From Polaromonas sp. (GTDB lineage: Bacteria > Pseudomonadota > Gammaproteobacteria > Burkholderiales > Burkholderiaceae_C): a DNA stretch of 64,000 nt. The translations under genes were made by a program, and so were the position numbers. Numbering within the stretch: the first letter of the stretch is position 1; each line of letters starts with the position of its first letter. The stretch spans positions 27,106 to 91,105 of the forward strand of contig NZ_JABBPE010000011.1 of the NCBI RefSeq assembly GCF_012927455.1. The letters run 5' to 3'. The notes under the pieces are model-generated. The model had not been told where the DNA came from. It saw only the letters and a program-made list of their open reading frames with translations, and made no database searches. This document shows positions 44,430 through 52,684 of the stretch, in pieces.

Positions 44430-45812
44430 ATGAGCGTTGTTTCGCCTGACTTGCTGCGCCAGTATGACCTGAACGGGCCGCGCTACACCTCGTATCCCAC
44501 GGCAGACCGGTTTATTGAGGCCTTCGCCGCCGCCGACTATGTACAGGCCTTGCAGCAGCGCCACTCCGGCGGTGGGGCCATGACACTGCCGTTGTCGCTT
44601 TACGTCCACATCCCGTTTTGCGAGTCGCTGTGTTACTACTGCGCCTGCAATAAAGTCATCACCAAACACCATGAACGGGCAGCAGAGTATCTGCGTTACC
44701 TCAGCCGTGAGGTCAATTTGCACACCGCCCACGTGGGAGTGGGTCAAGTCGTCAGTCAGCTGCATTTGGGCGGTGGAAGTCCGACTTTTTTAAGCGACGA
44801 CGAGCTGCGCGAACTGATGTCCATGTTGCGTCGCAGCTTTGCGCTGGCGCCTGGTGGCGAATACTCGATTGAAGTGGATCCGCGCACCGTGGATGCCGGC
44901 AGGCTAACGGTGCTGGCTGAATTGGGTTTTAACCGTCTGAGCTTTGGCGTGCAGGATTTTGATCCGGCAGTGCAAAAAGCCGTGCACCGGATTCAGGCCA
45001 CGGAGCGGATTTTTTCACTCGTTGAAACGGCGCGCGAACTGGGATTTGAGTCGATCAATGTGGATCTGATTTATGGCTTGCCGCGGCAGACACCCGAGTC
45101 GTTTGAGCGGACCCTGGCTCTGATGAGCGAACTGCGGCCGGACCGGATTGCGCTGTATGCCTATGCGCATTTGCCTGAACGTTTTAAGCCGCAGCGCCGG
45201 ATTGTGGCGGCCGAGCTGCCCCCGGCTCCGGCCAAGATTTCCATGCTCTCGCGCTCACTTGCAGTGTTTGAAGAGGCGGGCTACGTCTATGTCGGCATGG
45301 ATCATTTCGCCTTGCCCAACGATGCGCTGGCCGTTGCCAAACGCCAGGGCCGCTTGAATCGCAACTTCCAGGGCTACAGCGCCCAACCCGATTGCGATTT
45401 GATCGCCCTGGGTGTTTCGGCGATCGGGCGCGTCGGGGCTAGCTACAGCCAGAATGCCAAAACGCTGGAAGAGTATTATGACCATTTGGACCAGGGACAG
45501 TTCCCCGTTGTGCAGGGCTTGGCTTTGTCGCGCGATGACGTGGTGCGGCGCGCAGTGATCATGGCTTTGATGTGCCAGGGCGCGGTGGAGTATGAATCTG
45601 TGGAGATTGCCCATTTGATCGATTTTCGCAGATACTTTGCTACAGAACTGCAAGCGCTTGAGTTGCTGGCCGACCGCGAATTGGTGTCCCTGGATGATTC
45701 GGGTATTCAGGTGACGGCCAAGGGCTGGTTTTTTGTACGCGCGGTGGCGATGGTGTTTGACCGTTATTTGCAGGCTGATCGCAACCGTACCAAGTTCTCA
45801 AGAATCATCTGA
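44430..45812 (+). CDS. hemN: Oxygen-independent coproporphyrinogen III dehydrogenase
   Basis: A radical-SAM enzyme for haem synthesis without oxygen. The 460-residue protein has the radical-SAM motif FCESLCYYCAC (Cys64, Cys68, Cys71, with the extra Cys73 of HemN) and GGGSPTFL. The ATG at 44430 has GGGGAG upstream. It supplies haem for the haem-rich cbb3 oxidase at low oxygen and lies next to fnr. Its stop overlaps the start of the next gene (TGATG). Confidence 0.96.
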   Translation: MSVVSPDLLRQYDLNGPRYTSYPTADRFIEAFAAADYVQALQQRHSGGGAMTLPLSLYVHIPFCESLCYYCACNKVITKHHERAAEYLRYLSREVNLHTAHVGVGQVVSQLHLGGGSPTFLSDDELRELMSMLRRSFALAPGGEYSIEVDPRTVDAGRLTVLAELGFNRLSFGVQDFDPAVQKAVHRIQATERIFSLVETARELGFESINVDLIYGLPRQTPESFERTLALMSELRPDRIALYAYAHLPERFKPQRRIVAAELPPAPAKISMLSRSLAVFEEAGYVYVGMDHFALPNDALAVAKRQGRLNRNFQGYSAQPDCDLIALGVSAIGRVGASYSQNAKTLEEYYDHLDQGQFPVVQGLALSRDDVVRRAVIMALMCQGAVEYESVEIAHLIDFRRYFATELQALELLADRELVSLDDSGIQVTAKGWFFVRAVAMVFDRYLQADRNRTKFSRII

Positions 45813-46489
45813 TGCTGACGGCACTTGGCGCAACCGCTTTGCTGATGGGGCTTGCCGGCGGGCCCCACTGCGTTGCCATGTGTGGTGCCGCATGCGCCGG
45901 CATCGGGAGATCCAGCACGGGTACCAACACGCGCTCCATGTGGATATTTCAAGCGGGCAGGGTTCTGGGCTATTCTGCCATGGGCGGGGTGGCAGCGGCT
46001 TCCATGCAGGGTCTGGGCTGGCTAAGCGTTCAATCTGCTGCACTCAGACCGGTCTGGACGCTGTTCCATGTGGCGGCGGCACTGCTGGGCCTGATGCTTC
46101 TATGGCGGGCGCGCCAGCCGGTCTGGCTTGAAGACGGCGCGCGCAAAGTCTGGAGCCGCGTGCGCTCCGTCACTAAGGGATCAGTGGGCGCTGCTCCGCT
46201 GCTGCTGGGCGTTTTGTGGGCCCTGCTGCCTTGCGGTTTGCTTTATTCAGCCTTGCTGGTGGCTGCCTTGAGCAGCAGCGCGCTGGAGGGCGCCGCAGTC
46301 ATGGCGCTCTTTGCTTTGGGCAGCAGCGTTTCCCTGATGGCCGGGCCCTGGCTTTGGCTGCGTCTGCGCAAGCCGGGCTCGGGGCAGTGGGCGATTCGTC
46401 TGGCGGGACTGGCCTTGCTGACCACTTCCCTTGGGGCGTTGTGGATGGGGTTGGTGCACAACACCGCCCCGTGGTGCCTGACGCCCTGA
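45812..46489 (+). CDS. DsbD_2-type (TauE/SafE-like) membrane protein next to hemN
   Basis: A 225-residue, six-helix membrane protein with two Cys-containing helix motifs, GGPHCVAMCG and LLPCGLLYSALL. These fit the PF13386 'DsbD_2' family (often annotated sulfite exporter TauE/SafE). Family members linked to cco/hemN clusters are thought to act in metal or redox steps of cytochrome assembly. It is translationally coupled to hemN. The exact function is not known. Confidence 0.85.
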   Translation: MLTALGATALLMGLAGGPHCVAMCGAACAGIGRSSTGTNTRSMWIFQAGRVLGYSAMGGVAAASMQGLGWLSVQSAALRPVWTLFHVAAALLGLMLLWRARQPVWLEDGARKVWSRVRSVTKGSVGAAPLLLGVLWALLPCGLLYSALLVAALSSSALEGAAVMALFALGSSVSLMAGPWLWLRLRKPGSGQWAIRLAGLALLTTSLGALWMGLVHNTAPWCLTP

Positions 46490-46659
46490 CTTTGCCGCCG
46501 TTCCAAGGTCTGTCGCAAGCGTTTGCGAAACTACAGGTCCAGCCGGAATAATTACTCTTACAATTCCGCTCTCCGTGGCTTAACCCCCTAAGGCCCTACA
46601 GCCTCTAGGTATGTTCTGGACGTCATTTTTTCGCCATTTTTAACGGACTTGAAGACAAT

Positions 46660-47820
46660 ATGAACAAGCACTTGTGGTCTTTCGCGTTTTCAGCGCTGGC
46701 ATTGGTAGCCTGCGGCAAAAAGGAAGATGCACCCGCAGCCGTCGTCGTGCCGACACCGGCGGCCAGCGCTCCTGCGGCGGTTAGCAGTGCCGAAGAGAAG
46801 GTGCTCAATATTTATAACTGGCCCGACTACATCGCCAAGGACATGGTGGCGAATTTCGAGAAGGAAACCGGCATCAAGGTCAATTACCAGACTTTTGAAA
46901 ACAACGAAGCCCTGCACGCCAAGCTGGTGGCGGGCAATACCGGCTACGACATCGTGGTCCCGGGCGCCGTGTTCGCCAAGCCGCAGATAGATGGCGGCTT
47001 GCTGCTGAAACTGGACAAGGCCAAGATTGGCAACTATGGCAATCTGGATTCGGCCATCATGGGAAAACTCGGCACGATTGATCCGGGTAATGGCTACCTG
47101 GTGCCTTGGGCCTGGAGCTTTACCACGGTGGGTATCAACAAAGGTAAGGTCGCGAAGGCTCTGGGCGCCACGCCCATGCCCGAAAACGCCTGGGAACTGG
47201 TGTTCAACCCGGTCTACACGGCCAAACTCAAGTCCTGCGGTATCGCTTACCTGGATTCACCGACCGAGGTGATTCCACCGGCCATGCATTACCTGGGCAA
47301 AAATGCCTACTCGAACGACCCGGCCGACCACAAGGCGGCGGGTGAGATGCTGGCCAAGGTGCGACCGCACATCCGCATGTTCTCCAGCACCATGATTGAC
47401 GATCTGGCTGGTGGAAAAGCCTGCGTGGCTCTGGCCTGGGCCGGAGACATTAACATTGCTCGCGGCCGTGCCATCGAGAACAAGAGCGGCAACGACGTCG
47501 AGGCGCTGCTGCCCAGCACCGGTGGTCTGATTTTCTTTGACACCCTGGCCATTCCCAAAGACGCTAAGCATCCGGACAACGCGCATGCCTTCATCAACTA
47601 TTTCCTGCGGCCCGAAGTGTCGGCCTCGCTGAGCAATGAGCTGAGCTACGCCACGGCTAACAAGGCTAGCCTGGCGCAGGTCAAAGCTGAAATTGTTCAG
47701 GACAAGGCTGTCTTTCCCGACACCGCCAATCTGCAGAAAATGGTCTCACCCGCAAGCTTCAGCAATGAAGCGCGAGAGTCCATGAGCAATGCCTTTACCA
47801 GCTTCAAAAAAGGCAAATAG
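46660..47820 (+). CDS. potF: Polyamine ABC transporter binding protein (PotF-like lipoprotein)
   Basis: A binding protein of the spermidine/putrescine class, 386 residues. It has a lipoprotein signal with lipobox LVAC (Cys18), then LNIYNWPDYIAKDMV, the signature start of PotD/PotF. The Ala/Pro-rich segment after the lipobox is a linker. It is the first gene of a four-gene importer and is followed by a strong hairpin terminator before the ATPase gene. Whether the ligand is putrescine or another polyamine cannot be read from sequence. Confidence 0.92.
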   Translation: MNKHLWSFAFSALALVACGKKEDAPAAVVVPTPAASAPAAVSSAEEKVLNIYNWPDYIAKDMVANFEKETGIKVNYQTFENNEALHAKLVAGNTGYDIVVPGAVFAKPQIDGGLLLKLDKAKIGNYGNLDSAIMGKLGTIDPGNGYLVPWAWSFTTVGINKGKVAKALGATPMPENAWELVFNPVYTAKLKSCGIAYLDSPTEVIPPAMHYLGKNAYSNDPADHKAAGEMLAKVRPHIRMFSSTMIDDLAGGKACVALAWAGDINIARGRAIENKSGNDVEALLPSTGGLIFFDTLAIPKDAKHPDNAHAFINYFLRPEVSASLSNELSYATANKASLAQVKAEIVQDKAVFPDTANLQKMVSPASFSNEARESMSNAFTSFKKGK

Positions 47821-47873
47821 CCGCACTTCGAGCCGCACATCGGTCTAGTTGTTGATTTCAGTTTGACCCTCGG

Positions 47874-47909
47874 CCGGACCTGCAATGCTTTGCGTGTCCG
47901 GTTTTTTTT
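47874..47909 (+). terminator. Terminator between potF and potG
   Basis: CCGGAC / GTCCGG pairs around an inner GCAA / TTGC stem and is followed by eight T. It lies 53 bases after potF and 31 before potG, so it should reduce transcription of the downstream genes relative to the binding protein. Confidence 0.88.
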
Positions 47910-47940
47910 CATTGTGGTGCGACCGCAGGAAGCCGCCTTC

Positions 47941-49044
47941 ATGAATTTGCCCGCAACGCCCGACGACGGATTTTTACGTACCGAACAGCTGGTCAAACGC
48001 TTTGACGGTTTGGCGGCGGTCGATGAGGTCTCGCTGTCTATCCGCAGGGGAGAGATTTTTGCCTTGCTCGGCAGCTCGGGCTGCGGCAAATCAACCTTGC
48101 TGCGCATGCTGGCCGGTTTTGAAAAGCCGAGCTCTGGCGCCGTTTTTCTTGATGGTGTGGACATTGCTTCATTCCCGCCTTATGAACGGCCAATCAACAT
48201 GATGTTCCAGTCGTATGCGCTGTTTCCGCACCTGAACATCTGGGACAACATCGCCTTCGGCCTCAAGCGCGAGGGCATGCCCAAGGCGCAGCTTGAGGCG
48301 CGGGTGCAGGAGATGCTCAAGCTGGTCCAGCTGGAGTCCTTTGCCAAGCGCAAGCCGCACCAGCTTTCCGGCGGCCAGCAGCAGCGCGTCGCGTTGGCGC
48401 GCAGCCTGGCCAAGAAGCCACAGTTGTTGCTGCTCGATGAACCGCTGGGCGCCCTGGACAAGAAACTGCGCGAGCGCACCCAGTTTGAACTGGTCAATAT
48501 CCTGGAATCGGTCGGTGTGACCTGTGTGATGGTGACCCATGACCAGGAAGAGGCCATGGCCATGGCCTCGCGCATTGCTGTCATGAGCCACGGCCGCGTG
48601 CTGCAGGTGGGTACACCCAAAGAAATCTACGAACACCCGAACTGCCGCTTTGTGGCCGATTTTATTGGCAACGTCAATTTGATGGAAGGCGAGCTCACGC
48701 TGGACGAGGCGGACCGCTGCGAGGTGACGACCGGGCAGGGCGTGGTGAAGGTCGGCCACGGCATCAGCGGTACCCTGGGCATGGCGGTGGCCATTGCGGT
48801 GCGGCCCGAGAAGATTCATATCTCCAAGCTCCGCCCCGAGGTTAGCGTCAATCTGTTTTACGGCAAGGTTCGCGAGATTGCCTACTTTGGCAGCTACAAC
48901 AGCTACATCGTGGAAATTAGCGGGGGCGTCAGCATGAAGATCACCGAGACCAACACCACCAGAGACGAGGGCAGTGCGATTACCTGGGAAGATCCGGTTT
49001 TCTTCTGGTGGGACGACGCCGCACCGATCGTGCTGATCCAATGA
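47941..49044 (+). CDS. potG: Polyamine ABC transporter ATPase (PotG)
   Basis: A 367-residue ABC ATPase with Walker A GSSGCGKST, Q-loop FQSYALFPH, signature SGGQQQRVALARSLA and Walker B LLLLDEPLGALD, plus the C-terminal TOBE domain typical of the PotA/PotG group. The ATG at 47941 has AGGA upstream; the open frame extends 26 codons further, but through the terminator. It is followed by the two permease genes. Confidence 0.95.
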   Translation: MNLPATPDDGFLRTEQLVKRFDGLAAVDEVSLSIRRGEIFALLGSSGCGKSTLLRMLAGFEKPSSGAVFLDGVDIASFPPYERPINMMFQSYALFPHLNIWDNIAFGLKREGMPKAQLEARVQEMLKLVQLESFAKRKPHQLSGGQQQRVALARSLAKKPQLLLLDEPLGALDKKLRERTQFELVNILESVGVTCVMVTHDQEEAMAMASRIAVMSHGRVLQVGTPKEIYEHPNCRFVADFIGNVNLMEGELTLDEADRCEVTTGQGVVKVGHGISGTLGMAVAIAVRPEKIHISKLRPEVSVNLFYGKVREIAYFGSYNSYIVEISGGVSMKITETNTTRDEGSAITWEDPVFFWWDDAAPIVLIQ

Positions 49045-49094
49045 TGCTGTTGATCAATCATCTGATGAACCCGTAACCTACACAGGCTCAGGCA

Positions 49095-50066
49095 GTGAAA
49101 ATCCCGTCTTCGCTCCTCTCTTCGCTCCTCTCTTCGCTTTCTTTGCGGCTGGGGCGGCGCTTTGTCATTGGCGTGCCCTATGTCTGGCTGCTGCTGTTTT
49201 TCCTGCTGCCTTTTTTGATACTGCTGCGCATCAGCGTGACCGACATGGGCAACGGGGTCGACCCGTTTGTTCCGCTGATTCGCACGGTGGACGCCTCCTG
49301 GCACATCCTGCTGCGCTTCGGAAACTATGTTTCTATTTTCATCGACACTTCGGCGGCAGCCGGAGGTTTTGGCGACACCATCTACATGGAGGCGTACCGG
49401 ACTTCACTCAAGTTCGCCTCGCTCACCACGCTGTCGTGCCTGCTGATAGGCTACCCGTTTGCCTATTTTCTCGCACGCTCCCGGCCCTCGATTCGCCCCG
49501 CGTTGCTGATGCTGGTGATGCTGCCGTTCTGGACCTCGTTTTTGCTACGCGTGTATGCATGGAAAGGCATTTTGGCCGACCAGGGCGTGCTCAACCAGCT
49601 GCTGCTGAGTCTGGGCATCATCCGCGAACCGCTGGTCATGCTCTACACCGATGTCTCCATGCTGGTCGGCATGACTTACGTGTACTGCCCGTTCATGATC
49701 CTGCCGCTGTACGCCAATCTGGTGAAGATGGACTTCCGCCTGCTGGAGGCGGCCCATGACCTGGGCGCCAGCGCCTGGAAGGCGTTCTGGCTGATCACGG
49801 TGCCGCTCAGCAAGTCCGGCATCATTGCGGGCTCCATGCTGGTGTTCATTCCCAGCGTTGGTGAGTTCGTCATTCCCTCGCTGCTGGGGGGTGCCGAAAA
49901 CATCATGATTGGCCGCGTAGTGTGGGACGAAATGTTCAGCAGCAACAACTGGCCGCGCGCAGCAGCGTTATCGGTCGTGATGATTTTGTTGATCCTGGTG
50001 CCGCTGGCTTTTTACTACCGCTACAGCAACGGGCGCCATACCTACGCAGAGCGTGAGGCGTCCTGA
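49095..50066 (+). CDS. potH: Polyamine ABC transporter permease (PotH)
   Basis: A 323-residue six-helix permease. It has VPYVWLLLFFLLPFLILLRIS, the family N-terminal segment, and the coupling loop LEAAHDLGASAWKAFW. The start is a GTG at 49095. The first codons contain a 12-base tandem repeat coding SSLLSSLL, which lengthens the N-terminus. It overlaps nothing and is followed by potI after one base. Confidence 0.92.
   Translation: MKIPSSLLSSLLSSLSLRLGRRFVIGVPYVWLLLFFLLPFLILLRISVTDMGNGVDPFVPLIRTVDASWHILLRFGNYVSIFIDTSAAAGGFGDTIYMEAYRTSLKFASLTTLSCLLIGYPFAYFLARSRPSIRPALLMLVMLPFWTSFLLRVYAWKGILADQGVLNQLLLSLGIIREPLVMLYTDVSMLVGMTYVYCPFMILPLYANLVKMDFRLLEAAHDLGASAWKAFWLITVPLSKSGIIAGSMLVFIPSVGEFVIPSLLGGAENIMIGRVVWDEMFSSNNWPRAAALSVVMILLILVPLAFYYRYSNGRHTYAEREAS
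49107..49138 (+). repeat. 12-base tandem repeat at the start of potH
   Basis: The unit TCTTCGCTCCTC is present two and two-thirds times, in frame, coding a Ser/Leu run directly ahead of the first membrane helix. Confidence 0.8.
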
Positions 50067-50067
50067 C

Positions 50068-50946
50068 ATGAGAAGTCTGTGGCGCTTTGCAGAAAACCAG
50101 TTGGGCCGGGTCTGGCTCGGTCTGGTTTATCTTTTTCTGTACATTCCGCTGTTTTTCCTCATCGTCTTTTCTTTCAACAGCACCCGCCAGGACGGCGCGT
50201 TCACCGGTTTTTCGCTGCGCTGGTACCAGGCCCTGCTGCAGGACTCCCGCCTGGTCGAGGGTTTTTTGCTGTCGCTCAAGGTGGCGCTGATTACCGGCAC
50301 GCTTTCGGTCGTGCTGGGCAGTTTTGCCGCTTTCGTGCTGGTGCGCTACCTGCGCTTTTCGGGGCGCACGCTGTTTTACGGCATGGTCAACGCCCCGCTG
50401 GTGATGCCCGAAGTCATCATCGGGCTGTCCTTGCTGCTGCTGATGGTGGCGGTGCAACGCGGCGTGGGCTGGCCAGAGCGCGGTTTCATCACCATCGTGA
50501 CCGGCCACACGCTGCTGGGCATGGCCTATGCCACGGTGGTGATCCAGTCGCGTCTGAGCGAGATGGACCGATCGCTGGAAGAAGCCGCCATGGACTTGGG
50601 CTGCCGGCCCATGCAGGTGTTCTTTCTGGTGACGCTGCCCAATATCGCGTCTGCCCTGGTTTCAGCCTGGCTGCTCACCTTCACTCTGTCGTTTGACGAC
50701 GTGGTGATTTCCGAGTTTTTGTCTGGTCCGGGCGTGACGACCTTGCCGCAGGTGATCTTCAGCTACGCGCGGCGCGGCGTGAACCCGTCCATTTACGCGG
50801 CGGCGACGATTTTGATTGGCGTCGTGTCGCTGGGCATCATCAGTTACAGCGTCTTCGTGATGCGCCGGCAGCGGCGGTTGGCGCGTGAAATCAGTGCGGC
50901 GGCGCGGCCCGAGCAGGCTTTTCCCGACCCCGTTGTGGCAAGGTAG
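50068..50946 (+). CDS. potI: Polyamine ABC transporter permease (PotI)
   Basis: A 292-residue permease with six predicted helices, YIPLFFLIVFSFNSTRQ near the N-terminus and the coupling loop LEEAAMDLGCRPMQVFF. The ATG at 50068 has GAGG 9 bases upstream; a GTG at 50053 is open but overlaps potH. Its last 56 bases overlap the convergent EamA gene. With potF, potG and potH it completes the importer. Confidence 0.93.
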   Translation: MRSLWRFAENQLGRVWLGLVYLFLYIPLFFLIVFSFNSTRQDGAFTGFSLRWYQALLQDSRLVEGFLLSLKVALITGTLSVVLGSFAAFVLVRYLRFSGRTLFYGMVNAPLVMPEVIIGLSLLLLMVAVQRGVGWPERGFITIVTGHTLLGMAYATVVIQSRLSEMDRSLEEAAMDLGCRPMQVFFLVTLPNIASALVSAWLLTFTLSFDDVVISEFLSGPGVTTLPQVIFSYARRGVNPSIYAAATILIGVVSLGIISYSVFVMRRQRRLAREISAAARPEQAFPDPVVAR

Positions 50947-51853
50947 CCAGCACCACGCCTGCCAACGCGATGGCGAAGGCCCCCACCTGCGTAACGCTCA
51001 GTGTTTCGCCCAATACGACGACGCCGACGGCTGCGGCGCTTAAAGGCAGCATGACGGTGAACACACCGGCCTGGTTGGCGGGAATGGTTTTTAACCCGGT
51101 CATCCACAGCCACACCGTCCATACGCTGGCGGCCAGCGAATAAAACAGCAGTAGCCACCAACTCGCGGGCGCCACAGCGGCAAAGTCAAAGCTCCAGGCC
51201 ATCCACAGGCCTAGCGGCGTGACCAGTGCAAAGCCCCAGAGGTTGATTAGTGCTGTGATGCGTTTGGGACTGAGCACGCCCGTGAGCTTTTTTCCGATCA
51301 CCGCATAGGCCGCCTCGCACAGTACGGCGCCCACCAGCAAGAGGTTGCCCAGCCAAGGGCTACTCCACCAGCTGATTTTAGGTAACAAATTGGCCTCTAG
51401 CCCAATAGATACGGGCGCAAGCAGCTCACTTTTTGATAGTGAAAAAAGACCGATGCCCAGCACGGCGCAGGCCACGGCGGCCCAGACCGGTGCGCCGATA
51501 CGTTCGCGCAGGAAGAGCCAGCTCATCAGTGCCACTGCCGCCGGAATCGACGCCATGATGACGCCTGCAGCCACCGCGCTGGTCAGGCTCACGCCATACA
51601 ACATACAGATGGAAAACAGGAAATTGCCCAGAAATGATTCGAGAAACAGCAGGCGCCGTGTCTGGCTGCTCATCGGCCGTTCCATCGCCGGTTTTTTGAA
51701 CCAGCGAAGCATCGCCAGGCCGCCGATGCCAAAGCGCAGCCAGGCCAGCAAGAAAACCGGCAGCGCGGCGACCAGCGGTTTGGACAGCGCGACGTAGCTG
51801 CCGACCAAAGACATGCTGAGCGCGAGGCAGGCGTAAGCCACAAAGCGGTTCAT
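50891..51853 (-). CDS. EamA/DMT-family permease
   Basis: A 320-residue, ten-helix drug/metabolite-type transporter with two EamA repeats; substrates of such proteins vary and cannot be assigned. Residues about 139-155 (LLAPVSIGLEA) in the loop between the two halves come from a copy of the dispersed palindromic repeat. Its 3' end overlaps that of potI by 56 bases, antiparallel. The ATG at 51853 starts it. Confidence 0.9.
   Translation of the reverse strand: MNRFVAYACLALSMSLVGSYVALSKPLVAALPVFLLAWLRFGIGGLAMLRWFKKPAMERPMSSQTRRLLFLESFLGNFLFSICMLYGVSLTSAVAAGVIMASIPAAVALMSWLFLRERIGAPVWAAVACAVLGIGLFSLSKSELLAPVSIGLEANLLPKISWWSSPWLGNLLLVGAVLCEAAYAVIGKKLTGVLSPKRITALINLWGFALVTPLGLWMAWSFDFAAVAPASWWLLLFYSLAASVWTVWLWMTGLKTIPANQAGVFTVMLPLSAAAVGVVVLGETLSVTQVGAFAIALAGVVLATLPQRGREKPARAAPPH
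51391..51440 (-). repeat. Dispersed palindromic repeat inside the EamA gene (copy 10)
   Basis: Reverse orientation relative to the window: TGGCCTCTAGCCCA, ACGGGCGCAAGCAGC, TCACTTTTTGATAGTGA. Read by the EamA gene in a frame different from the murI, matA and hydratase copies. Confidence 0.88.
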
Positions 51854-51987
51854 TAAAATGGAGAAATCCTATTGCGCCGGTTCAGCTGACCGGTCGGGTT
51901 GGGTTGCCAGCCCGTTCGGCGGGCGCAGCCTGAAATCATGCCTTATTTTTTAGCGTCACTTTACCGCTCTGTTCGAACCTATCAACG

Positions 51988-52398
51988 ATGCCGGCGCCCT
52001 CTGTTCGTCATGTCTTTGTCTACGGTAGCTTGCGCCGCGGCGAGCAACGCGATATCAATCGCTTGCTGCCTGCGCCCTGCCGGGTCGGACGCGCCAGCGT
52101 GGCAGGCGTGATGCATGACCTGGGCGCCTATCCGGGCGTAATGCTGGGAGCGACTGGCCTGGTGCGGGGTGAGGTCTACCGAATCAGCGCTGAACTGGAG
52201 CGTCAGCTCGACGAGATCGAAGAGGTCTGGCCCGAGTCTAGTGGCGAGTACGCCAAACGCGAAGTCGCAGTCCAGCTTGATCGCCCCTCGAGCGGCGCGT
52301 CTGCGCAACTTATCTGCGTTCTTTATGAGGTGGCGCCGGCGCGTGTGTTGGGCATGCTGGTCATCGCTGGTGACGATTGGGTGCAATGCCGCGCCTAG
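51988..52398 (+). CDS. Gamma-glutamylcyclotransferase-like (AIG2) protein
   Basis: A 136-residue protein of the GGCT/AIG2 fold, with the substrate-loop motif VYGSLRRGEQ at the N-terminus and LDEIEEVWP later, where a Glu is the likely catalytic residue. Bacterial members are mostly uncharacterised; some act on gamma-glutamyl compounds. It stands alone ahead of the aceA control region. Confidence 0.85.
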   Translation: MPAPSVRHVFVYGSLRRGEQRDINRLLPAPCRVGRASVAGVMHDLGAYPGVMLGATGLVRGEVYRISAELERQLDEIEEVWPESSGEYAKREVAVQLDRPSSGASAQLICVLYEVAPARVLGMLVIAGDDWVQCRA

Positions 52399-52576
52399 GG
52401 CGCGCGCTGAATCGGCGCCTTGACGCAAGCTCCTTGGATTTCATAATCCGGCAAATGGTTGTTTTAATATGAAATCCATAATTGCTGCAGTGCGGAATTA
52501 TTTCTCAATATAAGAAATTTGATTTTGTATTGCGAAATTTATAAAGAAGAGTATTGATTTCATTGAAATTAATTTT

Positions 52577-52592
52577 TGTCTTATATAAGACA
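52577..52592. promoter_or_regulatory. Perfect palindrome ahead of aceA
   Basis: TGTCTTATATAAGACA is a perfect 16-base palindrome in the AT-rich 286-base region before aceA, 92 bases from its start. It is a strong candidate operator; the regulator is not identified. Confidence 0.6.
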
Positions 52593-52601
52593 TAAGAGCT
52601 T

Positions 52602-52615
52602 TACAAGGTCTTGTA
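52602..52615. promoter_or_regulatory. Second dyad ahead of aceA
   Basis: TACAAG-GT-CTTGTA lies 9 bases after the first palindrome. A third, wider inverted repeat (GGATTTCAT near 52435 and ATGAAATCC near 52470) lies further upstream. Confidence 0.45.
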
Positions 52616-52684
52616 GAAGACTTAAAGTTGTTTACCGATTCAAGTCGTCCAGTCAAATTTTTATTTCAACCTACGGAGCGCACC

